64,000 nucleotides of DNA from NCBI GenBank assembly GCA_029260595.1, contig JAJDCY010000012.1, positions 62,001 through 126,000 of the forward strand, written 5' to 3'. The position numbers were made by a program, and so were the translations under genes. This document shows, piece by piece, positions 7,759-17,795 of the stretch. Numbering within the stretch: the first letter of the stretch is position 1; each line of letters begins with the position of its first letter. Below the pieces are notes generated by a model, which was not told the origin of the DNA, did no database searches, and worked only from the letters and a program-made list of their open reading frames with translations. The DNA is from Phycisphaeraceae bacterium. GTDB taxonomy: Bacteria > Planctomycetota > Phycisphaerae > Phycisphaerales > Phycisphaeraceae.

Positions 7759-9171
7759 TTAGCGACGACGGCGGAGGCTCGCACCGAGGGCACCGATGCC
7801 CATCATGCCCAGCCCAGCCGAGATCGGCTCGGGAACGAACTGCCGGGTGACGAACGATTGGCTCGCACTGTCATTACCCGCGACCGGCGTACCACCAGGA
7901 AGCAGGAATGACTCACGGTAGAAGTCATAGGCTTCCAAGCCGTTGCGGTCGTAGCTGGGACCGTAGGCGAGACCGTTGTAGTCCGTACCACCGGAGAAGA
8001 GCGCGGCGGCTCCCCAAGGGGTATCGGCGGTCCCACCCGCGTTAGCCACGATGTCATCCGGGAACAGGATATTCTGCCAGTTCGAGTTGTAGCCACCGAT
8101 TGATCCAGCGGCAACTTTGCCATCGGTGACGAGTTGGCCACCGGTGTAGATCACGTTCGCCGAGAAGCTAACGTCCAGGATATACACCCCGGTCGGTAAA
8201 CCGAACTCTTCGAGTTCGCGAATTTCCTGGTTAGCAACGACGCCGAACAGTTCACCGATCAGCAGCGGAGCGACGTTGTCGTTCGCATGAGCGGAATTAC
8301 CCAAGGTCGGGCCAACACCGAATCCACCGCCCCAGTCCGACTCGCGGAGGTTGTCAGGGCTTGTGTCGGGGATCTCCAGAAGAGTGGCCCCACCGCCCAA
8401 GTCCTGCTCGTAGAAGGTCACGATGGGGATGAACGGTGCGGGGATCGCGGCGATACCGGCAGCATTCGGGGCCAAACCGTGGATCAACGCGGTCGCCGCG
8501 TCACGGCCTTGGATTGCCACGCTGAAGTCGACGCCGTTCGCACCAAACCCGGCACCCGGGAGGAACGGAATCGTGTCAGGGAACGGGTCCGCCGCAACGG
8601 AACCCGGAGCGAGGCCATCAAAAAGGGGCGTTCCGGACGAGGAGGTCACCGCACCCGGGGTCATGTTGGTGATGACGCCGGTAACACTGCCTGAAGGAGG
8701 CAGCAGGATATTGCCGGTGTTGGCGATACTGGTCCAGGTTGTCACCAAGGCTGCACGAGCACCCCAGGTGGCATCGCCGGTCAGCGGGTTGATGTGGTCA
8801 GCCCGAAGGTCCGTACCCGTTCCGCCACCACCAAGAGCAGCGTCAATAAGCATCGGCTGGGGGACGTTAAGCCCACCGGTCGGTGCACCGGGACGAGCCG
8901 AGGTAAAGATTGACTCAGTCATACCTTCGGTACCCAACGCGCCGCTGACGGCGCCGTTCGGAGCCGTGTACAACGCTGCGCCCACGGGGACGACCGATCC
9001 ATCTTCGACCAGGTTTTCATCCAGACCGCGGGTCACGCCGCCGAGGGAGTGGATGCTATTCGAAATGATGCTCCCCGGGGGCAGGGCGCTCACGTCCACG
9101 TTGCTGCCGAGCAGGGCCGACCCCGCGATCACGGCAAGTCCAATTCGTTTCATCTTCCGATTCCTTTTCAT
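7759..9171 (-). CDS. PEP-CTERM sorting-domain protein
   Basis: This 470-residue exported protein starts with a signal peptide (KRIGLAVIAGSALLGS, cleavage near VSALPP) and ends with a PEP-CTERM tail: VPEP, a hydrophobic stretch GLGMMGIGALGASL and an RRRR cluster. The exosortase 6 kb away is the expected processing enzyme. The body is rich in Gly, Ala, Thr and Asn and shows no domain I recognise. The start was placed at the ATG preceded by GGAAAGGAG; the frame stays open 66 codons further upstream but with no better site. It is followed by a strong terminator. Confidence 0.85.
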   Translation of the reverse strand: MKRNRKMKRIGLAVIAGSALLGSNVDVSALPPGSIISNSIHSLGGVTRGLDENLVEDGSVVPVGAALYTAPNGAVSGALGTEGMTESIFTSARPGAPTGGLNVPQPMLIDAALGGGGTGTDLRADHINPLTGDATWGARAALVTTWTSIANTGNILLPPSGSVTGVITNMTPGAVTSSSGTPLFDGLAPGSVAADPFPDTIPFLPGAGFGANGVDFSVAIQGRDAATALIHGLAPNAAGIAAIPAPFIPIVTFYEQDLGGGATLLEIPDTSPDNLRESDWGGGFGVGPTLGNSAHANDNVAPLLIGELFGVVANQEIRELEEFGLPTGVYILDVSFSANVIYTGGQLVTDGKVAAGSIGGYNSNWQNILFPDDIVANAGGTADTPWGAAALFSGGTDYNGLAYGPSYDRNGLEAYDFYRESFLLPGGTPVAGNDSASQSFVTRQFVPEPISAGLGMMGIGALGASLRRRR

Positions 9172-9530
9172 TGCGCTTCTCCTTTCCAAGACAGTTGAGT
9201 TGATCCGATCCATCACGTGTCCGGAGTTATTCTCCGACTCTCGCTCCGGACATTGCGACGAGCCGGTCACATTCTTATTCATGCCTGCCAATCCTCCTTC
9301 TTCTTCTGGCCCCTTCCGGGCAAAGACCCAAAAAGATGATGAGCCGGGAAACGCAATCCTCCAAACCAACCGGTCTGAGCCAACATGTTTCCCGAACCTG
9401 CCATCTCCGAAGGGAGGTGGCCGCTTACTTGTGAATAGATTACCCGATTAACGTGTGTGATGCAACCCCACAGAAGCAGAAAATCGCCAACTTTTCAAAA
9501 TTATTTGGCTTTTGTTCCCCCCTATTTTAC
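9172..9530. other. Region between PEP-CTERM gene and TPR lipoprotein gene
   Basis: This is the leader of the minus-strand PEP-CTERM gene and lies downstream of the TPR gene stop. Apart from the ribosome site next to the start, no sigma-54 (GG-N10-GC) or sigma-70 promoter was convincing. Nothing else supported was seen. Confidence 0.4.
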
Positions 9531-12500
9531 CTAGAGCCCCAATTCCTCCAGCAATTCGCGCGATTTGGCCACCTCCGCCTGTTCCTGCGAACTCGACGCC
9601 GCCTCTTTCAGGTGATAGCTCGCCCAAGCGGTATTACCCACTGCCGCGTAGACCGCTCCTATATGGTAGTGAGCCTCCGCCAAGCCGGATAGCCCCGGGA
9701 TCGCCCGCTGCAGGTATCCCAACGCCTCAGCATTGTTGCCCCGCAGGTGCTCGATCCACCCGATCGTATCCAGAAGCGGCGTCGTCGACTGGGCCATCTC
9801 CGCCGCGGCCGACGCGATCTGGAACGCCTCATCGAGCCGATCCGGATGGCGCTCCGCCAGAAGATATGACAAATCATTTCCTGCAAGGAACTTGTACGGA
9901 CCATTGCCGTTGAAAATCTCCTCCAACAACGCAATCGCCTCATCCACCCGGTCCGCCTGGTGTAGGGCCTGGGTCAGTGAGTAGCGGACGTGGGTGTTGT
10001 CCGCCTCACGCTCCAGAAGCTTGGTCAGGTCCTCGGCCTGCCCCTCGAAGTCCCGATCCGCCTTCTTCTGCAGCGAGGATAAGAATAAGGTTAGGCTGCC
10101 GTTGGGCATCCCTCGCTGGGCCTGACCGAGCACAGCGTCGGTCGGCCGACGCAGGTCGATCAGCGCCTGAACATGCACCCCGTACGCCGGAGCCAGCCCG
10201 GGGAAGATCTGGATCGCCTGCTGGCTCAGGTCGGCCGCCAGCGGCTGTAAGCCCGATTGCAGGGCAACCAGGGCAAGCCCAAGCTTCTCGATCGCCAGGG
10301 TCATGTTTTTGGACTTAATATCCGGGCGGTCAAGCAGTTCGATCAGATCGCCGCGGTACATAGTGCGCAGCGGGGCCAGTTGATTCGCCGCCGCACGCGC
10401 CCCATCCAGGTCGCCTCGGAACACGGCGTCGAGGTACTGAACCAGCGCCGGGCGATCCGAACGCGGCACGGCTGACTCGTTGAGGCTATTGGCCAAAAGC
10501 GGTGCGAAGAGCGAACTGGACATCCCAGGCGTCGACCGATACAGGATCCGCGACTGCTCGACCTTGCCCAGTTGAAGCTGTACCAGGATCCTCGCCACGA
10601 TCAGTTGAGGGTTGTCCGGGCTGATGTCGATCATCTGCTCGATGGTTTGGAGCACCCGTGGCCAATCCCGATCGACCGACGCCAGATAGACCCGCACATT
10701 CAGCCAAATCAGCTTGGTGCTGTCCGGCAGGCCATCCATGCTCATGGCCCCGTCGCTCCACATGACCAAGTCCTCGGTCGTTTGGTTATTCGTTCGCATC
10801 TCGATCAGTTCGCGGATCATCGCACCGGTGTACCGGCTGTCGCGGGCGAGGGTTTTGAGGCGGGTTTCGGCCTCGTCCACCATGTTCCGCCGCTGCTCGA
10901 TCCGGGCCAGCAGGATCTGGGCACCGGGATACTGCGGCGCGTAGTTGGGGATGTCGCGGAGGCGGTTCATCGCCTGCTCATCCTTGCCCAGCGCGGCCAA
11001 CGCCCGGGCCATCGCGAAGGCCACCCTGGGATCGCGCGGCCGGCTGATCCGCTCGAGTTCGTCAAAGGTCTCCGCGGCCATCTGATTCAGCCCGATATGC
11101 AGGAACATCTGCCCCATCCCGGTGAGGGCGGCGATCCGGGCACCGGCATCGAGCTTGGTGGCGTCGAGGTAGACCTGCTCGGCACCGACGTAGTCGTTGG
11201 CGCCGATGTGCGACGCCGCTAAGCGCATGCGCAGACCGACATTATCCGGCATGATCTCCACGCCGACGCGGAATTGCTCGATCGCCATCTGGGGCTTACC
11301 CAAGCCCAGCAACAGATCACCCTTCCATCGCCGCAGAGACGCGATGCCCGGTCGGTCCTTGATCCAACCGTCGACAAGCTCCATCGCACGGTCCGGCCGC
11401 TTGAGTCCTAAGTAGCGACGCATCACCTGGTAACGCAACCGCCACTGCTCGGGGGTCAGTGTCTCGGCGAGCAGGTCCAGGCGGCGGACCAGCTTGTCGG
11501 GGTGGGTCTCAGCGCCGATTAGATCGATACGACGCAACTCCACCTCGCCGACGAACAGGTCCGCATCGACCAGTGGCTCATAGACTTTGTAGGCCTTGGC
11601 TTTGTCGTCCTGGCTCAGGTGGATCTTGGCCATCGAGTCCGCGATGCTCAGTGCCATCTGAGTACGATTTCGGATCAGCCCCTCGAGCATCGGCTCAAGC
11701 TTGATCAACGCCGCGTCCGGCTGACCGATGGCTTTGAGTAACGATGCCTGTGAGAGCCGGGCAAGCGGCTCATTGAGCGTTTGCAGAGCCTGGAGCTCGA
11801 CCAATCCCTTCTTGACCTCGTTTTGTTCGAGGTAGAACCGGCTGAGCAGGGCGAACGCCTGGGGGTTCTTCGGCTGGGCGTGGACCAGGGCCAATAGGTG
11901 CGTCTCGACCTGGGCGTGCTCCTCGCGGTCGCGATAGATCGCCGCCAGGATCAGCCGCAGCACGGGGTCGGTGTTGCCGGAGGCGACGGCGCGGTTGCAC
12001 ACAGCCATCGCTTCGTCTTTGTTGTCCCGCTTGAGGTGCAGTTGGGCCAGCAGGGCGGGGTTCGTCCGCTCGTCGATTGACGATTCGTCGATCTGGTCGA
12101 GGTGGGAGTTGGCCTTCTCCCCCTTGCCGGTGTACTGGTAAACCCTGGCGGCGAGCGAGTGGGCACTGACGTTGCCCGGGTCCTGTTCGAGCACCTTGTC
12201 GAGTTGATCGAGCGCCTCATCGGTCAGCGAAAGACTCGCGTAGGCCTGGGCGAGCAACAGGCGGGCCGGGATATTGGACGGCTCCTTGGCGATGACGCGT
12301 TCGAGCAGTTCCGTCGCCCGGTCGAAGGATTGGCGCTGCAGGTACAGCCTCCCAAGCATCTGATCGACCGTCACCGCATCGGGGAAGCCCTCGCGGAGCT
12401 TAACGAGCATGTCCTTGACCTGATCGTCCTTGCCCTGCATGAGCATGGCTTCAGCCAGGCGCAGATGGCTGGCCAGCTCGTCGGGGACTTCCTTGACCAG

Positions 12501-13982
12501 CTTCTTGGAGTACCGCACGGCTTTGCTGTGATCCTGCATGGCCATGTAGCCGTCGATCAGGATCGCCAGGTGGGCGGGGGTCATGGGCTTGATCTTCTCG
12601 ACCGATCGCAGCAGCTTGCCGACCTCTTCGCGGTTGGCGTTGGCCAGCTCGAACTGCAGCTTGAAGCGGATCGCCCGCGGCTGAGTGGGGTTGAGGTTGT
12701 AATAGACGTCGACGTCGCCCTTGGCCTCGGCGATGTGGCCTTCCTGGACCATCAGCGCCAGGAAGCCCTCGCGGGCCATCGGGTCCTGCGGGTTCAGCTC
12801 GGTCGCCAGGCGGAGGGCCTCTTTGGCGAGGATCAGCTCACCGGTTTTCATCTTGGCCAGGCCGAACAGCGCGTGGACACGGGCCGACCGCGGGGCGCTG
12901 CGTTTGAGATCATCGAGAACGGCGATGGCCTCGGGGTAGCGCTCCTGACCGTAGAGGCTCTGCGCCAGCAGATACCGGGCGTCCATGTCGCCGCCGCGGC
13001 TTTGCAGGGCGATCTCGAGTAGTTCCTGGGCCCGGTCGTACTCTTTGGCGACCATGTGCAGGCGGGCGCTGGCGATCTGCCACGTCGGACCGGATTTCAG
13101 GTCCTCGTTGACGACCTTCTGCAACTTCCACCCGACATCGAGGCGTTGCTCGGTCGTCTTAAGCGATGATGGCACGACCAGCAGCGCGGACGCCAGGTGA
13201 TCGAACAGGGTGTCCGGGATCCCCTCGGTCACGCTGTACCGCTCAGCCAGATCCCACAGGTCGGGCCACTGCTCACGTTGGAGCAGCAGCGCGATCAGCA
13301 TCTCGACCGCGTCGTAGTGTTCCGAGTCCGCGTCGAGCGCGGCCCGCAGGTAGCCCTCGGCCTCGGTCAGCCGGGCCTCGACCTCGAACTCGCGCCGATC
13401 GGCTTCGCGTTCGGTCTGGTCGTCGACATCCTCTTCCAGGTTCATCCCGCTGAGCGCGCGTTCGCTGTGGTGGGCCTCGACGCGGATGCGCTGCACGTCC
13501 ATGTGCGTGTAGCGGGCGCGGAAGTACAGCGAGTCGGCGACGGTACTTTCGCGGGCCGCCAGCCAGTCCGCCTGCTCCATCCCGACGGTCATGGCCTCGG
13601 CGAACTCGACCTGCAGCTTCGTGTCGGTGGCGAACTCCGACTGGCTAAGCAGGTTCCGCATCCGCATCCACGTCCAGTCGATCATGGTGCGGTGGACGGT
13701 CTCGTCGTCCGGCTCGGCCTCGAGCATCTTGTCGATCGACCTTTTCGCGGCGGTGAGCTTGGCGAGCATCAACTGCGAGCGGGTCTTGATCTTGAGCGCT
13801 TCGAAGTTGTCCGGCTGCTCCTCGAGCACGGAAGTCGTCAGCGTCAGCGCCTCATCGGGCTTGCCGTTGGCCAACGCGATCTTCGCCTGCTGCATCTTCA
13901 GCTCCGGGCTGTCGCCGCAGGCGTTAAGGCAACCCAGCGTCAGCACCAGGGCGAGCGCGGGGATGATCTTCCAGTTACTCAT
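9531..13982 (-). CDS. Giant TPR-repeat lipoprotein, PrsT-like
   Basis: This 1483-residue protein has a lipoprotein signal peptide with a lipobox ending at Cys22 (LNAC), then tetratricopeptide repeats along nearly its whole length. Examples are NFEALKIKTRSQLMLAKL near residue 58, PSNIPARLLLAQAYASLSL mid-protein, and AHYHIGAVYAAVGNTAWASYHL at the C-terminus. PEP-CTERM loci often carry a TPR lipoprotein (PrsT); this one is much longer than the roughly 900 residues I recall for that family. It should sit in the outer membrane or periplasm and organise protein or polysaccharide export. It starts only three bases after the protease gene stop, so the two are co-transcribed downstream of the exosortase. 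Confidence 0.8.
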   Translation of the reverse strand: MSNWKIIPALALVLTLGCLNACGDSPELKMQQAKIALANGKPDEALTLTTSVLEEQPDNFEALKIKTRSQLMLAKLTAAKRSIDKMLEAEPDDETVHRTMIDWTWMRMRNLLSQSEFATDTKLQVEFAEAMTVGMEQADWLAARESTVADSLYFRARYTHMDVQRIRVEAHHSERALSGMNLEEDVDDQTEREADRREFEVEARLTEAEGYLRAALDADSEHYDAVEMLIALLLQREQWPDLWDLAERYSVTEGIPDTLFDHLASALLVVPSSLKTTEQRLDVGWKLQKVVNEDLKSGPTWQIASARLHMVAKEYDRAQELLEIALQSRGGDMDARYLLAQSLYGQERYPEAIAVLDDLKRSAPRSARVHALFGLAKMKTGELILAKEALRLATELNPQDPMAREGFLALMVQEGHIAEAKGDVDVYYNLNPTQPRAIRFKLQFELANANREEVGKLLRSVEKIKPMTPAHLAILIDGYMAMQDHSKAVRYSKKLVKEVPDELASHLRLAEAMLMQGKDDQVKDMLVKLREGFPDAVTVDQMLGRLYLQRQSFDRATELLERVIAKEPSNIPARLLLAQAYASLSLTDEALDQLDKVLEQDPGNVSAHSLAARVYQYTGKGEKANSHLDQIDESSIDERTNPALLAQLHLKRDNKDEAMAVCNRAVASGNTDPVLRLILAAIYRDREEHAQVETHLLALVHAQPKNPQAFALLSRFYLEQNEVKKGLVELQALQTLNEPLARLSQASLLKAIGQPDAALIKLEPMLEGLIRNRTQMALSIADSMAKIHLSQDDKAKAYKVYEPLVDADLFVGEVELRRIDLIGAETHPDKLVRRLDLLAETLTPEQWRLRYQVMRRYLGLKRPDRAMELVDGWIKDRPGIASLRRWKGDLLLGLGKPQMAIEQFRVGVEIMPDNVGLRMRLAASHIGANDYVGAEQVYLDATKLDAGARIAALTGMGQMFLHIGLNQMAAETFDELERISRPRDPRVAFAMARALAALGKDEQAMNRLRDIPNYAPQYPGAQILLARIEQRRNMVDEAETRLKTLARDSRYTGAMIRELIEMRTNNQTTEDLVMWSDGAMSMDGLPDSTKLIWLNVRVYLASVDRDWPRVLQTIEQMIDISPDNPQLIVARILVQLQLGKVEQSRILYRSTPGMSSSLFAPLLANSLNESAVPRSDRPALVQYLDAVFRGDLDGARAAANQLAPLRTMYRGDLIELLDRPDIKSKNMTLAIEKLGLALVALQSGLQPLAADLSQQAIQIFPGLAPAYGVHVQALIDLRRPTDAVLGQAQRGMPNGSLTLFLSSLQKKADRDFEGQAEDLTKLLEREADNTHVRYSLTQALHQADRVDEAIALLEEIFNGNGPYKFLAGNDLSYLLAERHPDRLDEAFQIASAAAEMAQSTTPLLDTIGWIEHLRGNNAEALGYLQRAIPGLSGLAEAHYHIGAVYAAVGNTAWASYHLKEAASSSQEQAEVAKSRELLEELGL

Positions 13983-13985
13983 GGT

Positions 13986-14939
13986 CTAATCTCCTAGCTG
14001 TAGCGAGCCGGGCGGGACCGCGGGGGACCCGATACCCGGCGTTAATGCGCTTCGTATCAACAACTCTTCAATCCACCGTGTGGGTACTGCATAAGAAATA
14101 CCGCTGGGCTTGTCCAGCAGGTGCTCGCGCGTCCGCGTCGCCAGCGTCTTATTGATGATCCCGACCACCCGGCCGGTGTGGGCATCAAACAACGGGCTGC
14201 CGCTGTTCCCGGGGTAGACCACCAGGTCGAGCTGGTACAGGTTATAAGGCCGCGCCAAGGCGTCGGCGAGTTCCGGCGTCATCTTCGTCCCACTGGGCAG
14301 CGGCAACACAGCCGGAACCACGGCCGCGACCACGCCACGGTGTGCCGCCGGGACCAACCCCAGCCGCAAACCGATCGGGTACCCCAGCACGCCGACCGAC
14401 TGGCCTTGGACAGGCTCGCGCTGCGAGTCCAATACCAGCGGCGGTGCCGGCTGGCCCTCAATTCGCAGCACCGCGACATCGTGGAATTTGTCCTGCCCGA
14501 TGATCTTGGCCCGCCGACCGGCGACGGGCTGATCGTCCGGGAAAAACACCCGCATCTGAGGGATTCGGTTGCTCTTGTACAGGCTCTGCACGACGTGGGC
14601 GTTGGTGACGACTGTCAGCCCGTCATCGACCACAAAACCCGTCCCGACGTACTGAACCGTGGGCGTATCCTTAAAGTAGTAGCTGCCGATCGCCACGATG
14701 CTCGGGCGGACAGCCGCGACCACGCTCGGGAAGGGGTCCGCGACGACCACGGGACTCGTACCCGCCGCGGCGTGCGGCGGCGCGGCCTGATAGGACACAT
14801 CCTCGGCCGCCGGCACCTGACCTTCGCCGCACACACTCGCGACCGCGATTGTCAGCATCACGACAGCCGAAAGCGTTGCGGAACTCGCGGGTCCGAGTCG
14901 TGCTGCTGGTACGGGCGATGGGCGTTGGGGGCGTGTCAT
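13986..14939 (-). CDS. Trypsin-like serine protease, exported
   Basis: This 317-residue protein has an N-terminal hydrophobic segment (residues 19-37, probable signal peptide or anchor) and one S1-type protease domain. The catalytic triad is visible: His115 in TNAHVV, Asp154 in FHDVAVLR and Ser246 in PGNSGSPLF. No PDZ domain follows, unlike DegP/HtrA. Position between the exosortase and the TPR lipoprotein, with a three-base gap to the latter, points to a role in the PEP-CTERM/exopolysaccharide system, for example processing or quality control of exported proteins. The substrate is not known. Confidence 0.82.
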   Translation of the reverse strand: MTRPQRPSPVPAARLGPASSATLSAVVMLTIAVASVCGEGQVPAAEDVSYQAAPPHAAAGTSPVVVADPFPSVVAAVRPSIVAIGSYYFKDTPTVQYVGTGFVVDDGLTVVTNAHVVQSLYKSNRIPQMRVFFPDDQPVAGRRAKIIGQDKFHDVAVLRIEGQPAPPLVLDSQREPVQGQSVGVLGYPIGLRLGLVPAAHRGVVAAVVPAVLPLPSGTKMTPELADALARPYNLYQLDLVVYPGNSGSPLFDAHTGRVVGIINKTLATRTREHLLDKPSGISYAVPTRWIEELLIRSALTPGIGSPAVPPGSLQLGD

Positions 14940-14991
14940 CGGGGTGTCTGCCGGGCTGCTCTCAGTCAGCGATCCAAGCCGGGATTTCGGC

Positions 14992-16731
14992 TCAGTTCAG
15001 TTCTCGATCGATCGTCGGCATGAGCTGCCGGGCAGCTGCCAGGACGAGTTCTTTGGATGAATCCAGGCCGCGGGCCTCACTCCCGGCGCTGAACCGCACC
15101 AGCGCCCCGGACGTGTCGCCGGCCATCAGGCCGTTGGCGAAAATCCAGAACTGCTGCATAAAGAAGCTGGGAGTGTAGCGGGTACCGCATTTGTATGTGT
15201 ACGCGACGTAGTTCATGTACACGTTCTGCTGTGAGGTGATGGCCTGCAGGTCCAGGTCGCCTACGCCGGGGACCGAAAGCGGTGTTTTTCGCTTATCCAC
15301 AATCTGCGCCCCGCTGCCCTCGATGCAGACCTCCGGCGGGTGGGTCCCCTTGCGGTTGTTGGCGCTGAACACAATCAACAGGTCGATGCTCCGCCGGCGG
15401 TTGGGTGAGAAGTACCGACGGTACAGATAGTCAGGCGTTTCAAGGATAATCAGCGTCCGCTGATCCAGTTCGTAGTCCTGCCCGGTGTAGGTCGTCCCGT
15501 CGATCGTCAGCGTCGGCGGCACCCACGCGGCGGCGATGAAGCTGTCTTCTTTCTCGAAATCCGCGACGGCCCAGTACACACTCAGCCCGGCTGTGATCGC
15601 CAGCACCCCCAGCACCGGGAAGCTCGCCATCGCCGGCTGGGCCCCGCGCAGGCGCGGCGACAGGTCCAGGTAACCCATCAGCCGCGGGTCTGACCAGTTG
15701 CACTTGAGGGCTTTACCAGTCAGAACAATGATCTGTTCGATCCCAAAAAGCACCGCCAATGCGATCGCGAATACCAATAAACCCGACAGGTCGTGGATCC
15801 ACCCGCCCGGCCCGGCCACCTCGACCGAGATATAGTGGGCCGACACATTAAGCGTAGTAATCCGCACGATATTGCTGAGCACCGCTACGGGGACCGACAG
15901 GGCCAGCATCACCAGCCGCCACAGCCCGCGTGCCCGGCAAACCATCGCGAATAGCGACGCGAACCACACCAGCGAGATCAGGCTGCGCAGCCCGCTGCAC
16001 ACGCTGTCGATCACCATCGTCTTGGGCACACCGGCTTCGTCCGGCGACAGATAGATATAGCTACCATCAAGGATCGCTGGTACACCGAATACATAGTTCG
16101 TAATCCAGATCGCGGCGTTGCCGGCGAGGAATTTGAGGCGGAAATTCAGGTTGGTAATGGCGACTTCTGGCAGTGGGACCATAAATACCAAGAACGCTAC
16201 CGGCAGCCAGTACGCCCGGGCCATCGGCCAGCCGCCCCAGATCAGCACCAGCCCGCCGATCACCCCGATTAAGGCGAAGCCCGAGACGAACATCACCCGC
16301 GCCCCCGGCGATGCACTAAGCAGGTGAAACCCGATAAATACAGCCAGCATCAGCCATCCAACGAGCGATGCGCTAAGCGATCGTTTGACCGGCTTGCCCA
16401 CCCGCATGTGGATGAAATACGCGATCACCAGGCTGGTCAGGGGGACCAGTGGCCCGTGGGTGTAGTACGAATCGCCCTCGGTCAGCCGCTCACTGAGCGT
16501 CAGGCCCTGCGACTCCCACGCCGGGAACCACCGCAGCCACATCTCGATGAACGTGCGGTGCCACGCCGCCGCGATCATCACGAGCGTGGCGAGCAGGCCC
16601 CACCGGGCCGCGCTGGATAGGCTGACCCGCTCATGCCTGGCCGGCTTGGCCGACATGGCGCGAATCCTCGCCTCGGCCTGTTTCTCAGCCGACTCGGTCG
16701 GCCCCGGTGTGTCGGGCTTGTTCTGTGTCAT
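14992..16731 (-). CDS. Exosortase with C-terminal EpsI-like domain
   Basis: This 579-residue multi-spanning membrane protein is an exosortase, the transpeptidase-like enzyme that cleaves PEP-CTERM signals. The catalytic residues are visible: Cys245 in DSVCSGLRSL, Arg290 in SNIVRI and His313 in WIHDLSG. After the last exosortase helix the chain continues into an EpsI-type domain with the HPPEVC hallmark at about residues 464-469; EpsI is often a separate protein. The start ATG overlaps the stop of the FemAB-like gene as ATGA, indicating translational coupling, so the longer upstream frame was rejected. Which exosortase subfamily it belongs to was not settled. Confidence 0.9.
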   Translation of the reverse strand: MTQNKPDTPGPTESAEKQAEARIRAMSAKPARHERVSLSSAARWGLLATLVMIAAAWHRTFIEMWLRWFPAWESQGLTLSERLTEGDSYYTHGPLVPLTSLVIAYFIHMRVGKPVKRSLSASLVGWLMLAVFIGFHLLSASPGARVMFVSGFALIGVIGGLVLIWGGWPMARAYWLPVAFLVFMVPLPEVAITNLNFRLKFLAGNAAIWITNYVFGVPAILDGSYIYLSPDEAGVPKTMVIDSVCSGLRSLISLVWFASLFAMVCRARGLWRLVMLALSVPVAVLSNIVRITTLNVSAHYISVEVAGPGGWIHDLSGLLVFAIALAVLFGIEQIIVLTGKALKCNWSDPRLMGYLDLSPRLRGAQPAMASFPVLGVLAITAGLSVYWAVADFEKEDSFIAAAWVPPTLTIDGTTYTGQDYELDQRTLIILETPDYLYRRYFSPNRRRSIDLLIVFSANNRKGTHPPEVCIEGSGAQIVDKRKTPLSVPGVGDLDLQAITSQQNVYMNYVAYTYKCGTRYTPSFFMQQFWIFANGLMAGDTSGALVRFSAGSEARGLDSSKELVLAAARQLMPTIDRELN

Positions 16732-17795
16732 GGGATCCCTCGAACGATGCTCGGGCCGACCAGCCGCGTCAGCCAGACCGGTAGTTTCTTCCAGGTCTCG
16801 ACGCGCCGGCGGTTGCTGTCGCTGTCCGGCCGCATCGCGGCGGTGTCGCCGTGGCGTATATGGTATTGCCAAACCGTCGGATAGGGTTTCGACCCCCACT
16901 GCTTCTTAAAGCGATACGTCCCCGCCCCCTCGCTGGATCGCCCAAAATCAAACTGTTTCTGCCCCCGCTCGATCGCCCGGGTGAGCAACCGGTAGTACAT
17001 CCACATATTGGCGTTGGTGTGGTTGAACTGTCGCAGGGTGCTGGCTGAGGGGACCTGGGTCTGGTCGCGGCCGTGGATCAGCAGTGCCCCGGCGATCGGC
17101 TGACCGGCGTGATCGACCACCGCCAACTCGGCCTGGTCCGGCAGGTGGTGCAATGTCTTGGCGAACAGCTTGCGGGAGTAGACCGGTGTTCCAAGGTCGC
17201 GCATATTCACGGCGAAAACCGTGTAAAAGTCGTCGAGCAACTCGCGGCCGCCCCACCGCAGGCTCAGGTCGAACTTGTCACCCTTGCGGACTTGGTTGCG
17301 GACCTTGGCGCTCAGATCGGTCCATAAGGTCTCTTCCGATTCGGGCAGGTCCAGGACCATGCGGACCTTGCCGGTCTTGTTCTGATCGAGTTTCGCGTGC
17401 TCCTCGACGCGGTTGTGGTGGCGTAGCTCGAGGTACTTGACGTTTAGCTCGTCCGCCAGGGCAACAGCTTGGTCGACCAGCTCGGCTGCGACGTGTTCGT
17501 CGTCCGCGACAATGCCGGCGCGGTTGAGATAGGGCAGGCTGACCAGGAATTTGCCGAACAGCGTGCTCGATACCAATGCCAGCGGCAGGTAGCCACGGAT
17601 CTCCCCGTCGGCCTCACTTCCCGCCCCGCGCCGGGCGACCAACATATAAGGACGCTGTCCGAGCCCCTCGCGCAGCACGGCCAACCACGCCGGGTCGTGC
17701 TCGCCACAGGCACCGGTCTCCGGGGCGGCGGCGCTAAGGTACTGGCGCACCTGCTGCTCGACCCCGGCATCGGGATGTTTGACGACCTGGATCAT
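16728..17795 (-). CDS. FemAB-like protein, exosortase/PEP-CTERM associated
   Basis: This 355-residue cytoplasmic protein has the double GNAT fold of FemAB/FemX peptidyl transferases. Visible are YLPLALVSSTLFGKFLVSLP near residue 70, VRNQVRKGDKF near 165, then FDFGRSSEGAGTYRFKKQWG near 290, typical of the exosortase-associated FemAB family. Such proteins may transfer an amino acid or acyl group to a polysaccharide or precursor. Its stop overlaps the exosortase start by four bases, so it belongs to that operon. The substrate cannot be deduced. Confidence 0.85.
   Translation of the reverse strand: MIQVVKHPDAGVEQQVRQYLSAAAPETGACGEHDPAWLAVLREGLGQRPYMLVARRGAGSEADGEIRGYLPLALVSSTLFGKFLVSLPYLNRAGIVADDEHVAAELVDQAVALADELNVKYLELRHHNRVEEHAKLDQNKTGKVRMVLDLPESEETLWTDLSAKVRNQVRKGDKFDLSLRWGGRELLDDFYTVFAVNMRDLGTPVYSRKLFAKTLHHLPDQAELAVVDHAGQPIAGALLIHGRDQTQVPSASTLRQFNHTNANMWMYYRLLTRAIERGQKQFDFGRSSEGAGTYRFKKQWGSKPYPTVWQYHIRHGDTAAMRPDSDSNRRRVETWKKLPVWLTRLVGPSIVRGIP

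Noticed and set aside
12102..13022. Long plus-strand open frame of 306 codons opposite the TPR lipoprotein
   Set aside because: It is antisense to a protein with clear TPR repeats and lipobox, and shows no motif; long antisense frames are expected at this GC content.
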